From the NCBI GenBank assembly GCA_949825045.1, contig OX463810.1, positions 32,746,201 to 32,810,200 on the forward strand: DNA of 64,000 bases, read 5' to 3'. Made by a program: the position numbers and the translations under genes. The notes under the pieces were generated by a model. That model did no database searches, was not told the DNA's origin, and worked only from the letters and a program-made list of their open reading frames with translations. Below, in pieces: positions 11,029-21,378 of this stretch (positions are counted from its first letter, which is position 1; each line of letters begins with the position of its first letter). Source of the stretch: Argyresthia goedartella. Taxonomy: Eukaryota > Arthropoda > Insecta > Lepidoptera > Argyresthiidae.

Positions 11029-12540
11029 TTATTCAAGGAACCACTCTAACCTTTTATTAATTATTGCATGAAAAATCTTGCATGGACATGACATAAGAGA
11101 GATAGGTCGAATATCAGATATTGTTTGGGTATTTCGACCAGGCTTAGGGACAGCAACTGTTTTTATATCACGCCACTGATTAGGAACACAACCGGCAGAC
11201 AGTACTTTGTTATAAATATCAATCAAAATATCCTTTCCATTCTTTGGTAATCTCTTTATCATGGAAAATGAAATACCGTCAACACCGGGTGCCGTATCTG
11301 TAGTCTTAATTGAATTGTTTAGTTCTTGAATCGAGATTTTGGATGACAATTGAGAATTACTTGAATTAAATATGAAATCTGGGGGGTTTACATAATCTGG
11401 TGTAAGGCTGTGTAAAATAGAGTTAGCTTTCTCCTTATCCATATGCACTCTAGGACCCTTATAACCTTTCAGCCACTTCATTCTACGCCACATTTCGCTG
11501 GGCGACACTGTACTATCCAGGTTATCACAAACCTTCTTCCAGGCACAGCTTTTGGCGTTTCGTATAAGGCGCTGAGCTGTAGAAATCTTTGATTGTAGTA
11601 TCTCTAGGTTTTGAGGCGTAGGGTTATCCCTCAGATTGACTAAGGCGAGTCTTCTTTGTGCTATAGCATGTGATAATTCTGTATTCCAGTATGGTTTTGG
11701 TCTAAACTTTTCTTGTCTTAAAGGGTTTTCACACAGCTTCACTACAGGAATATGTTTATCAGCCACTTTATTAATACAATCTAAAAATCTATCATAGGTT
11801 ATTTGTGTATCATCTGATGGTGTAAATGTTGAAAAAGCCTCCTCCAAATCATTTGTGTAGTTTTGCCAGTCCGCCTTCTTTAGATTCCTGAGTCTTCTAA
11901 ATTCTGATTTAAAACAAACATCCGAGCTGATTTTCACGATCAGATGGTCACTACCCAATGTCTCATTAGTTACATTCCAATTGCATTTGAGTACAATATC
12001 CTGTGTAGCCATAGTAATATCAGGTGCCGTTTTCCGGAGAACACCATTAACAAGTTGTATGCGTGCCGGGGATCCATCATTTAGGGTAACATAATTATTA
12101 TCATTCAAACAATCGAACAATTTCATACCTCTAGAATCAGTTTTGGTGGACCACATAGGGTGATGTCCGTTAAAATCGCCTCCGATAATAGTTTTATCTT
12201 TAAATAGAGAAAATAAGAAATCCCAATCACTTTGAGCAGTAGTAACTGAAGAGGGGCAATAAATACATATGATATTTTCAATGTGGGTACAGTTAAATAG
12301 TTTAACAAGAATGATCTCGATACCTGGGTTAGGACTATGGATCGGGCTCATTTGTGACTTGATCGACGGGTGAGTCATGATAGCCACGCCACCATACGAG
12401 TCAATTCTATCTTGTCGGAATATGTTATAATTACTTATCTTTAAATTTCTCTCAGGTTCCAGCCAAGTTTCACTTATCAGGGCAATATGAATTTTTTCCT
12501 GGGTCAAAATTTTATCAAACTCCAATCGTTTTGGGCGTAT
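11029..12540 (-). pseudogene. I-like ORF2, N-terminal part: endonuclease and first RT motifs (copy B)
   Basis: The frame runs from the junction with CR1-like element 2 at 12540 to the TAA at 11029. It encodes an endonuclease with S-E-T-W-L, Y-G-G-V-A-I, G-G-D-F-N-G-H-H-P and G-S-D-H-L, then RT motifs A-P-G-V-D-G-I-S and D-I-R-P-I-S-L-M-S. The first 21 codons were displaced by the CR1-like insertion and lie at 17519-17457. The codons R-P-K-R-L at the junction continue the N-A-Q-S-I codons of the displaced part in frame. Confidence 0.9.
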
Positions 12541-12863
12541 TTATTTATTTATTTATTTATTTATATAAGGCACATCAACAATACAAACACGAACACAGAA
12601 AGACAACATTACAAAAAAAAACAATACAAGAGTTTGCATTAATTATAGATGCGCACAGCATTTTCAACAATCAAATCATTTTAAAAACTACAGTGGTAAA
12701 ATTCAAATTAATTGTTTTAAAAATATATAATAAAAGACATAAGTTTGTTATAAAACACAACATAAACAAGAAATGGTTACACAGAAAATTTAAACAAATA
12801 TATTCACAGAAAATTTAAATAAAATATTTAAACAAAAGTAGATAATGTAAAAAAAAAACGCGA

Positions 12864-15781
12864 CTATGTGCGTTGGCCAACGATAAGCTTGCGCTTGAAA
12901 CACCCTATGCTGTTACAGAAGATATCTAGATTGTAAGGTATCCATATTTCATTATAAGTGGAAAGCATCCTCGTTAGAGGTGCGTGTTCGCCCAGGTTAG
13001 TTCTGAATCTAGGTATTTTAAAAGTGTCCAGACACAATCGCCGCGCGTTAATGCGGGGTACAGAAAGTTCTACCCTTTCTAGCACGTCTTGACATTGGAC
13101 TTGGCCATTTAATATATTGTGTAGAAAGGATAGGTCAAGCATCCGCCTGCGATCAGACAAGGAAGTCATTTTAAAAAAGGAGAGCCTTTGCTCATAGCTG
13201 TCCTTATGACTGATCCAAGACGAGATGAAAGCAAGGTGCCTTGTAAATGATCTCTGGATGGTTTCTAATCGCTCTGTGTGAACGTTATATACTGGATTCC
13301 AAATAACACTGGCAAATTCCAGAATGCTGCGCACGAGAGCGTGAAATAGGCAGAGTTTAGAACTGATTTTCTTGAACTCCTTCGTGGCGCGCTTCAGAAA
13401 CCCCAGCATTTTAGCAGCTCTGCTAACTAAGCTATCGTAATGCGGAACGAAAGTAAGCTTGGAATCCAGAATAACACCGAGATCGCGAATTTGATCGACT
13501 TCCTCGATACTGTCGTTATCGATCCTGTAATTAGACAAGGTAGGTTTCTTCTTACGTGTGAATCGAATAAACTGGCATTTAGAAGTGTTCAGAACCATAT
13601 TGTTGTTAAGACACCATTGGTGTACGCGGTCTAAATCATCTTGGAGTAAACGGACATCACTCAGGCAGTCTATTTGTCTATATACTTTCATATCATCGGC
13701 AAAAAGAGAGCAGTCACTATTCTGAATACAAGACACAATATCATTGACAAATAGTGCAAACAAAATAGGTCCCAAGTGTGAGCCTTGGGGGACACCAGAA
13801 GTGGCAATGTAGCTCTGAGACTCATATCCGTTAGTAACTACAATCTGAGGTCTGTTATTCAGGTAAGAGTCAAACCACTCAAGTAATCTTCCTTGAATAC
13901 CATATTGACACTTAAGCTTTTTAATCAGGATTCTGTGTGAGACCTTGTCAAACGCACTACTGAAGTCAGTGTAGACAGCATCAACTTGGTTTCCAGCATC
14001 AACACCCTCAACAATGTCTGTAATGAAGGCAACCAGATTCGTTACTACGGATTTTTTGTGCTGGAATCCATGCTGCCGCTTACTAATTTTGTAACTCGTA
14101 TGGTCGCATAGCACAGGACAGGTCATTACTTCAAATAGCTTCGAAAATGCGGATAAGATAGAGATAGGTCTATAATTTCGGACGTCATCATTAGCACCTT
14201 TCTTGTAGACCGGTACAATACGCGCTCTTTTCCACTCGGAGGGAAAGATACCACAATGAAGAGATGTGTTAAATATCAGTGTTAGCGGATACGATAATAC
14301 GTTTGCACATCTCTTCAGAAAAATAGGGGGTATCCCATCAGGCCCAGCACCTTTGTTTTGGTTTAAGTGTTTAAGCGCTTTGAGAATAGCGTTTTCGCTT
14401 AGAACAATGCTGCTTATTAGCCTGGACTGAGGATTCCTGCAAACGGTTGACCCTTCATCATAGAATGATGACGTGGTGCCATCATCTCGGCTAAACGTAG
14501 ACCTAAACTGGGACGCAAAAAGATTGGCTACACCAGTACCGGAATCAGCAGAGTGATTCCCGTGATGCATGATTGAAGGCAGCGTATTTGTACCAGATCT
14601 TTTGTTTTTTACGTAAGACCAGAAAGCTTTCGGATTATGTTTAAGATTACATTCCACATTACTGATATATTCTCTGTAACGTAAGTTAAAAAGCTTGTCA
14701 CAACGCTTACGTAGGAGTTCATATTCTAACTTGTCTCTGGGATTTTGGAACCTCCGCGCACGCACTCTTAATTTATCCTTTTCACGGAGAAGCTTAATCA
14801 GATCTGTGCTGAACCAGGGGGGATAGGTTTGCTTTCGGGGTTTTCTCCTTGGGACGTACAGTTCAATGATGTTGTTTAATTTCTCATAGAAAATGCTTAC
14901 ATACGAGTCAACACCGCTACACTCTGTAAAACAATGCAGCCAATCTACAGTTCTAAGACTTATTAGAATTTTTTCATAGTCGGCTTTAAAGAAGTTGTAG
15001 TCCGTCCTAGGAATTGGCGGCAAATTATTTTCTTTTTCACACTCAAAATGGGTGTAGATAGTTAATGGGGGGTGGTAGGGGTCCAACTTACTGATTATAT
15101 GGTCCGGTTTAGTGACTTCGCAAGAGGAACTGCTGAGAACTAGGTCTAAGATCTTATCTTGATGGTTTTTTATCGCGTTAAATTGGTGCACTCCTGTTAG
15201 AGACATAAAATCAACCAGAGCGTGGCCTAATCTATTTTGATACTTATGCGGTATTAATCCCTCGCTTAGTACACCTTTATCCACGGACCAGGATATAAAA
15301 CTCATGTTGAAGTCACCCACCACCATATAATCATCTAGATCTCCCATTATATCCATAGTATTTTCAAGGTAGGTGTTAATCTCAGATATTTTAGGTGGCG
15401 GCGATAGGTACACTGTACCGATGCCAATGCGTTTAGGAAACCTACCATCCATTAAACGCACCACAACCCATAAATCCTCACAACTGCTTTCCCAATTTTT
15501 CATACGTATGGAGTTTATAGATTTTTTTACGGCAATCAAGACCCCGCCGCCATCGAGCTTATTCGTAGTGCCACCTTCATCGCGATCACGTCGATAAATT
15601 TGATACCTTTGATCAATAAATTCACAATTATTAATTTCACTATTGAGCCAGGTTTCTGTCAGAATTATTATATCATAATTATGCTGTAGGATGTTCTTGT
15701 AAATAATGTGTGTTTTAGATCGCATTCCCCTAATATTCTGATAGTATACAGAAGCGAATATGTACAGAGAAATTAATCAAC
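12864..15781 (-). CDS. ORF2: endonuclease and reverse transcriptase, CR1-like element 2
   Basis: About 970 codons are open. The N-terminus carries Y-Y-Q-N-I-R-G just upstream of the first ATG (15725), so the true start is probably a non-AUG or reinitiation site between 15781 and 15740, right after the ORF1 stop. Endonuclease motifs are T-E-T-W-L, G-D-F-N and D-P-Y-H-P-P. RT motifs are G-A-G-P-D-G-I-P, N-Y-R-P-I-S, T-D-F-S-S-A-F-D, S-G-V-P-Q-G-S and F-A-D-D. There is no RNase H. No stop or frameshift was seen, so it may encode a working enzyme. Confidence 0.93.
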
Positions 15782-15808
15782 ACTGTTATTAAGGCTAAAC
15801 AATAGAAG

Positions 15809-17032
15809 CTAAACTAACTTATTTAGAAATTCTAGACTGCTTATCACAACAGCAGGTAAGTTTTCAGCTTTTCGCATATATATTTTGCCGTTTCTTACCC
15901 AAACAAACTTGTAGCCAATTTCTTTGGACTTAATCCGAGCAGCGGCGTGGAGAGATCTTCTTTCTGGAGTTAGGTGTTCGCCCAGGAAGATAGCTGACTT
16001 TTCTCCACCTAACCCAATCAGGCTGCTATTTAGTTTCTCGTCCTTATGATCACGATTGTATTTGGATACTGCTGCTAGGAGATCGTCACGACACCGGGGG
16101 CTGCGTAGCTTAGCGAAGACCGTTCTGGGTCGACTGCTCTTGGAATCCGTCTTAGCGACACGAAAGCACGATAAAATGTCCTTATCATCTACGGCCACTG
16201 ATGCCACTTTCCCGATCTGTAACAAAGTTTGAGATAGGTTTTCGGATCTAAATTCAGGTATGCCATTTATTTCAACATTGGCCTCTCTGGTATATTGCTC
16301 CATGAGTGATACACGGCTGGTGAGCTCCTTCACATTGACCTTAAGTTGCTCATTTGAGACCAGCAGCGTTTTGATGTCGTCTTCTCGTGACTTTAGCTGC
16401 CGATTGATATCTTCGTATCGCCCGTCTATGAATGACACTGCATCTATGAGATCAGCAACTTGCTTCTGCAGTGGAGCCAATTCCCTGGATAACGCATCCT
16501 TTAGAATTTTCGGCAGCTCAGAACGTAAGGATTTGGAGATCTCCGATCGTATCAAGTTAGACAGCTGGTTGTCCTCAATTTCAGTCATTTTCGACACATG
16601 ACCTACTCCGGATCCAGCGCCAACTCCGTCATCATTCCCTGACGCTGCAAACTCTGAGACTACGCTAGTACCACCGTTTCCTTCCTCGCTATATTTTCCT
16701 TTATCGCCATATACTTCGCCGCACTCATCAATATAGGCTACACCTTCCGCATCACCACTTCCATCGTTAACACCGACTTCTCCCGATTTAGATGCAGAAG
16801 TATTCCGTGTTCCCGTTTGATCGACCAGGTTTCGAACAGGAGTGGTTGCGTTGTTTCCGGTCTTCCTCTGTATGGCCTGACAAAGTGGACACATCCATGT
16901 TTTTTGGCGATTTGGGGTCATGGACCTGACGCCAGCACAAAGGGAACAATAAGCCTCTTTGCATGTCGATGAAGAACAATAGAACAATTTTACGTCTTTG
17001 ACTCTAGTAGTTTTACAACCGGCGCATTTCAT
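15809..17032 (-). CDS. ORF1: zinc finger, coiled coil and FP-like domain, CR1-like element 2
   Basis: The ATG at 17032 gives 407 residues; the frame is also open upstream to 17278, but that start would be GTG. The protein opens with a Cys-rich finger of PHD-like spacing (C-x2-C, then C, C, C-x2-C, C-x2-C within ~55 residues). An acidic Gly/Asp/Ser-rich linker follows, then a coiled coil of about 110 residues, then a C-terminal domain with G-L-G-G, E-H-L-T-P-E, A-A-R and K-F-V-W-x-R-N-G-K-I-Y-M-R. That last domain resembles the baculovirus FP protein family. Its role should be to bind element RNA. Confidence 0.9.
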   Translation of the reverse strand: MKCAGCKTTRVKDVKLFYCSSSTCKEAYCSLCAGVRSMTPNRQKTWMCPLCQAIQRKTGNNATTPVRNLVDQTGTRNTSASKSGEVGVNDGSGDAEGVAYIDECGEVYGDKGKYSEEGNGGTSVVSEFAASGNDDGVGAGSGVGHVSKMTEIEDNQLSNLIRSEISKSLRSELPKILKDALSRELAPLQKQVADLIDAVSFIDGRYEDINRQLKSREDDIKTLLVSNEQLKVNVKELTSRVSLMEQYTREANVEINGIPEFRSENLSQTLLQIGKVASVAVDDKDILSCFRVAKTDSKSSRPRTVFAKLRSPRCRDDLLAAVSKYNRDHKDEKLNSSLIGLGGEKSAIFLGEHLTPERRSLHAAARIKSKEIGYKFVWVRNGKIYMRKAENLPAVVISSLEFLNKLV

Positions 17033-17456
17033 TTTGAAGTCCTCCCAGACACAGCTTATAGTGATACAAGCCGACGTCGCTTCTGTATAATTGCTCAATG
17101 ACCGCAGTGAGTCACCACTCAACGGCCGCTTAGCAGTTTCTATGCACGCGCGTCGGATGCACTGCGCGCAATACTGACCCGAATGCTCAACACTTAACTG
17201 CGGTAATCGCGTGCACGTTGTCCTCTTCGATCGCGGCCACGGCAGCACTTCGTGATAATGATATTTGCTCTTATTCACTAATTATGCTGGTTTTGATAAC
17301 TTGATAGATACAAAATACTGATACTGTAACTCAGTGCTATGAACTGTTAACACTATCACCGTTAATTTGTAACTATAACTGACTTTATTTATTTTAATAG
17401 TACGGAGCAAGTAACACAAGATGTTTACGATTTGACCGTGCGACAAAGAGTATACT

Positions 17457-17519
17457 TATACTTTGAGCATTCCATTGTAAGATATTTACTACACTCTTCT
17501 TTTGAGGTGAATTATCCAT
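17457..17519 (-). pseudogene. Displaced first codons of I-like ORF2 (copy B)
   Basis: An ATG at 17519 opens 21 codons ending V-N-I-L-Q-W-N-A-Q-S-I, the standard start of an I-type endonuclease, and then runs into the CR1-like insertion. The remaining ORF2 starts at 12540 in the same frame. The ORF1 stop lies 125 bases upstream (17644). Confidence 0.88.
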
Positions 17520-17643
17520 TAAATATCCCAGTTATAGATTTTATAATAGACCAGTCCGGATAATTATCTACAAAATAGTTTATCGACCATTCTAGGATTA
17601 TAGACCCACACAGCTTGATTTTATCTTCAATAGTACTACTCTT

Positions 17644-19086
17644 TTACAACATTGTATATTTTAATTTATGAAATAGTTCCCACCATCTGGAATCTCGACT
17701 CTTCTTTTGTTTTGGCATCTCTTCCTCTACATGTATTTCACTTTCTTCTGTTTCCGACAAAACTGACATACTTTCCCATTGTTGGTTGCCATCCGTGCCT
17801 ACATTGTACTCATATCGTGATTTATCGGCCGACGAACGATGTTTATTTTTTGATGACTTTCCCCGTTGGCCGGAGGTTGCATTGCGGACTGGACCAGAAG
17901 TGTTTATCTGGGCATTTGTTGTTAATACTTCAGCATAAGTCGGGGATCTATCCATGTCAGAATCATTCACATAAGCCAAAGACTGTGACTGTGTAGGTGC
18001 GATGTAACGTGGTGAGTCATCTGCCGGGCGTCGCAGTATATTATCGGTGCGCTCGCTCCCTGTAATTGTATGTGCCTGCGGTCGAACCCGAGTACTTGTT
18101 GCTATTGGCGGAGACGGTGGAACATAGATCGTTAGTGCTCTTTTGTATGTACATTTAAAGTCAGCCATTAATTGTCGAAGTCTTTTTTCTTTTAAATATA
18201 TAGGACAGATCCTAGCGAGGGCCATGTGGTTACCAGAACAGTTGGCGCATACAAATTTCGTTGCTTCGCAATTGGGTTGGTTTTGTTTGCATTTAAGGCA
18301 TACAATTCTATTAGATGGACATACTTTCAATGTGTGTCCAAACTTCCAACAGCGTGAACACTGTGTAACCGGGAATTCATAAGGTTCCACAGCAACTCTC
18401 AAGTCATGAATATAAAGATAAGGAGGTCGCATTGCCCCCTTGAAGCTCACCCTTATAACTTCGCTGGGTTCCCATTTGTTGTCATCGTAAAAATTTCTAC
18501 GCTGTAGTCTCTTCACAGATAATATTTCGATGTCACTTTTCAAGCTACTTAACACATCCTCATCAATCAACTCCAGATCTATATCTTTAATTAGTCCATA
18601 AGATACGCCCACTTCAAAGGTCTTTTGACATCGAAAGCCGTTTTCAATAAAGTATTGGCATTGCATCAGTTTTTCAGCACTAGGATTGTTCTTAAATTGA
18701 ATAACAATTTTGTACGAATTTACATACTTCACTTTTATAATATCTTCAATCTTTTCTGCCTTGAAAATCCTCGCCAATCCGATCTGTTTAGGTAATTTGC
18801 CTTTCCCTGTCATACAAATCTCAGTTATATTATTTGCTTCTATGTAGGTTGTTTTGTCATTAAGGCAGCTATCACTTTCCAACTTCTTACCCCTTTTGCT
18901 CACCGTTGTCCACTCTGTTTTGTCCATATCACGGCCTCTTTTTCCATTCTCTAATAATTGGGTTGGACTCAGATTACCAGTACCTTCATCCTGTATTGCA
19001 CTCGCGATCATATTTGTAGTTTGGTTTGCACCGTTAGACGAATTATTCACGTTATCCCCTTGATTTGAATCACCATTATCCCCCAT
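17644..19086 (-). CDS. I-like ORF1: Gag-like protein with three CCHC zinc knuckles (copy B)
   Basis: 480 residues run from the ATG at 19086. The N-terminal third is polar and Asn/Gly-rich. The middle carries an RNA-recognition-like region. Three zinc knuckles follow at about residues 238-300 (C-x2-C-x4-H-x4-C patterns). Then comes a conserved L-R-Q-L-M-A-x-F-x-C-x-Y-x-R-A-L block, typical of ORF1 proteins of Jockey and I elements, and a basic C-terminus. It would coat element RNA. The frame is intact although ORF2 is broken. Confidence 0.93.
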   Translation of the reverse strand: MGDNGDSNQGDNVNNSSNGANQTTNMIASAIQDEGTGNLSPTQLLENGKRGRDMDKTEWTTVSKRGKKLESDSCLNDKTTYIEANNITEICMTGKGKLPKQIGLARIFKAEKIEDIIKVKYVNSYKIVIQFKNNPSAEKLMQCQYFIENGFRCQKTFEVGVSYGLIKDIDLELIDEDVLSSLKSDIEILSVKRLQRRNFYDDNKWEPSEVIRVSFKGAMRPPYLYIHDLRVAVEPYEFPVTQCSRCWKFGHTLKVCPSNRIVCLKCKQNQPNCEATKFVCANCSGNHMALARICPIYLKEKRLRQLMADFKCTYKRALTIYVPPSPPIATSTRVRPQAHTITGSERTDNILRRPADDSPRYIAPTQSQSLAYVNDSDMDRSPTYAEVLTTNAQINTSGPVRNATSGQRGKSSKNKHRSSADKSRYEYNVGTDGNQQWESMSVLSETEESEIHVEEEMPKQKKSRDSRWWELFHKLKYTML

Positions 19087-19202
19087 TGTCTACAACAAGA
19101 GTTACCATCGCACGAGTAAGTTGAGCGGAAAAAAAACCAGCCGCGAGGAGCTTGTTTACGAAAGAACCAACAGACATCCTGCGACAGCGACGGTGTCCAC
19201 GC

Positions 19203-19243
19203 GAGGTTTTTTTTTTGTAAGCAAGTTTAACATTCACGTGACA
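19203..19243. repeat. Target duplication of I-like copy B and remaining end of the Bel/Pao LTR
   Basis: 19203-19216 repeats the gagg-T10 found at 8761-8774. The next ~27 bases, ending in ...GTGACA, probably complete the Bel/Pao LTR. The following sequence (19244-19300, containing taacctcaaaatt) would then be host flank. Confidence 0.55.
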
Positions 19244-19666
19244 CATAGCATAACCTCAAAATTATTCATATTTGGTTAGTTTAACATAAAAACAAACTCA
19301 ATTCTGCTATTTGATAAAAAATAACACTGTGAAGACTGAGTTTAAGTGCATTATTATTCATATTCATATTCATATTCAGTCATGTCATTCATAGTCAGTC
19401 AGTGCATATTCAGACACACCCGTAACAAACTAAACAAACCTTCATATAAGTGAAACACTTGCCGTACACTCACTCAGGTACCATTTTGTCTCTCTTTACT
19501 TGGCAAAAGCGGAAGCAAAGTTGAAGACGCAACATTCTGCCACATTCAACAAAAACACACACTTAACACCTTCATTGTGCAATAAACTCCCTAGTGTTCG
19601 CTAGTATTCCACCCGGTCATACACTGACACCTATTCGCGGTTTTTTTTCAGGCGAAAAAGGGTGCA

Positions 19667-21256
19667 ATGCTGACCCGAAGCAAGATGAGCACACGCGATG
19701 TGGAGTTGAAGCTGAAAGCGACCTTGCTGGAGCTCAAGAAGAGCCAAGAGCTTTGTGAAATACTTCTACGAGAGCGAGATGAGTGTGAAGAGGAGATAGA
19801 AAAGCAAATTAAGAAAAATTCGGCGCTAAAAGAAGAGCTCAGTGAGTTGGACATCCAATGCCAGGATCTCAGTGCCCAGAGAGATGAACTACAACACCAA
19901 GTCGACTCATTTTACAAGTGTCATGATGTCCACCACGTAGCATTGCAACACATAAAATCACTTGAACAAAAGCTTGCAGAGGCACACCACGAGCTTCAAG
20001 TTTTCAGCGAGCGGGAGGAACAGCGAGTCAGTGCTACAACCAGGGCCTTCTATAATGAGGTCATGAGCCAAACTGGCATACCAACTATTGACCTAACAGC
20101 TTGTGATCTCACGTGTGATAGTCCTAATAGATCGCAATCAGTAACCACTATGAGCTGTAGTAAAAATAAATTAAAGAAATATGTTAAATTGAATAATTAT
20201 ACAAAAAAAACACAAAAACTAGCTAATAGAAATAAAATATTTTGTAAAAATGTAAATTGTAGCAAGGAACGTGTCGAATTAATTAAGGAAATCGATGATT
20301 GTAGATTATGTTTGGAAAAAACTACAGAAAAGTACGAATGTGACACACGGCGACTCCAGTCAGATATGCATATTTTAAACTCATCATTACAAAGTATTAC
20401 ACGTAAATATGAGTCAGCACAATACGAAATTAAGGAACATGTGTCGGCTATGAATAGTTTGTTGGAGATGTGTAAGTATAATTATGACACTTTCATATCT
20501 TTGACCGACAATCACATCTGTGATTGTAAACAAGCTCCAGCGGACTGTTCCGTGCCGACCGTGTGTCCCGCCGAGCAGCCGGCCGAACAGCTGATACTGA
20601 CCCAGGCGCCGCCGTCAGTCGACTTGAGTACTAATAGTGTTATCAATAACGCCTCCTTCTCTCGGACAAAGGATAGGTATATAATGTACAGCGATGAACT
20701 TGGAAAAAATATGGGTTTACAACTTAGTCAGCGCGTGGGCCAGGCAATATTAAATAACTGTATGCCTGGCGCCACATATTCACAAATATTAAACAAAGTG
20801 TTTTCATCGCAGTTTTTAGAACCAACCACCCTAATCATTTTAATTGGTAGAAGGGAAAATGTATCTAAAAAACTAATTACTAAATACCTTTCCAAATTAA
20901 ATTCTTTACAAAATGTAGATAGAATAATCTTGTTTGCGTTTCCCTTCAGCCAATCTTTGTCACAACATGAAAATCATATAAGACATGATTATAATACATT
21001 TATACACACATTGACATGTCGTCATACTGAAAAATTTCATTTCATAGACACCAATATTTGTATTGGAAAATATTTTTATTTGACTAAGGATAGGTATTAC
21101 CTATCTAGGTTTTATACAAAACAGATAGCACAGTCACTATCTTATTTTATTTTGAACTCAGTCAAGTTTTTGACTAATGAAACGCCTGCTTCTATTGAGC
21201 AGTGTAATAATAATGACATGTACTCCTTGGAATCTGTTCCAAGCTCTTTAAATTAA
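19667..21256 (+). CDS. ORF1 with coiled coils and an SGNH/esterase-like C-terminal domain, CR1-like element 3
   Basis: 529 residues. Residues ~1-110 are strongly heptad-patterned and rich in Glu, Lys and Leu (coiled coil). A Lys-rich segment and a Cys cluster (K-N-V-N-C, C-R-L-C) follow near 180-215, then a second helical stretch. Residues ~325-510 fit the SGNH/esterase-like domain seen in CR1 ORF1 proteins: Y-S-D-E-L-G near the usual GDS position, N-x-C-M-P-G-A, I-I-L-I-G at the GxND-like strand, and a late F-x-D-x-N block. The catalytic Ser of a true GDS motif is not obvious, so activity is doubtful. The gene starts with the ATG at 19667. Confidence 0.82.
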   Translation: MLTRSKMSTRDVELKLKATLLELKKSQELCEILLRERDECEEEIEKQIKKNSALKEELSELDIQCQDLSAQRDELQHQVDSFYKCHDVHHVALQHIKSLEQKLAEAHHELQVFSEREEQRVSATTRAFYNEVMSQTGIPTIDLTACDLTCDSPNRSQSVTTMSCSKNKLKKYVKLNNYTKKTQKLANRNKIFCKNVNCSKERVELIKEIDDCRLCLEKTTEKYECDTRRLQSDMHILNSSLQSITRKYESAQYEIKEHVSAMNSLLEMCKYNYDTFISLTDNHICDCKQAPADCSVPTVCPAEQPAEQLILTQAPPSVDLSTNSVINNASFSRTKDRYIMYSDELGKNMGLQLSQRVGQAILNNCMPGATYSQILNKVFSSQFLEPTTLIILIGRRENVSKKLITKYLSKLNSLQNVDRIILFAFPFSQSLSQHENHIRHDYNTFIHTLTCRHTEKFHFIDTNICIGKYFYLTKDRYYLSRFYTKQIAQSLSYFILNSVKFLTNETPASIEQCNNNDMYSLESVPSSLN

Positions 21257-21378
21257 CCCATAGGACAACAGAGAGTAACTCTGGCAGTAATATTAATATT
21301 TGTATAAATATACCTTCATCTTGCCCATTAAATCAAGTTACTAGTAATGAAAAATGTAAAAGTAAGAATATTTTAAAC

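Larger units (their letters stand above)
12541..17456 (-). mobile_element. CR1-like non-LTR retrotransposon 2, apparently full length, inside I-like ORF2
   Basis: This 4.9-kb element contains ORF1 and ORF2 in minus orientation, a 3' UTR and an (AAAT)n tail at the plus-strand left end (12541-12565). Removing it joins 12540 to 17457 and restores the I-like ORF2 reading frame, so the boundaries are firm within a few bases. At most a 3-base overlap (tat) could be a target duplication. It is related to CR1-like element 1 but is a different family: both ORFs align in motif order and clearly differ in sequence. Confidence 0.92.
8765..19202 (-). mobile_element. I-like non-LTR retrotransposon copy B, full length, split by a CR1-like insertion
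   Basis: On the minus strand: 5' UTR (19202-19087), ORF1 (19086-17644), ORF2 (from 17519, split at 17457/12540, ending 8862), a short 3' UTR and a poly(A) tail seen as a T run at 8765-8778. ORF2 has endonuclease, RT and RNase H, which places it in the I/R1-type group rather than CR1. The target site gagg plus ten T occurs at both ends (8761-8774 and 19203-19216), as expected for target-primed insertion. ORF2 is broken by a stop and a frameshift near 10900-11040. Confidence 0.9.

Noticed and set aside
16260..16601. 113-residue plus-strand ORF inside CR1-like ORF1
   Set aside because: Antisense shadow of the coiled-coil region.
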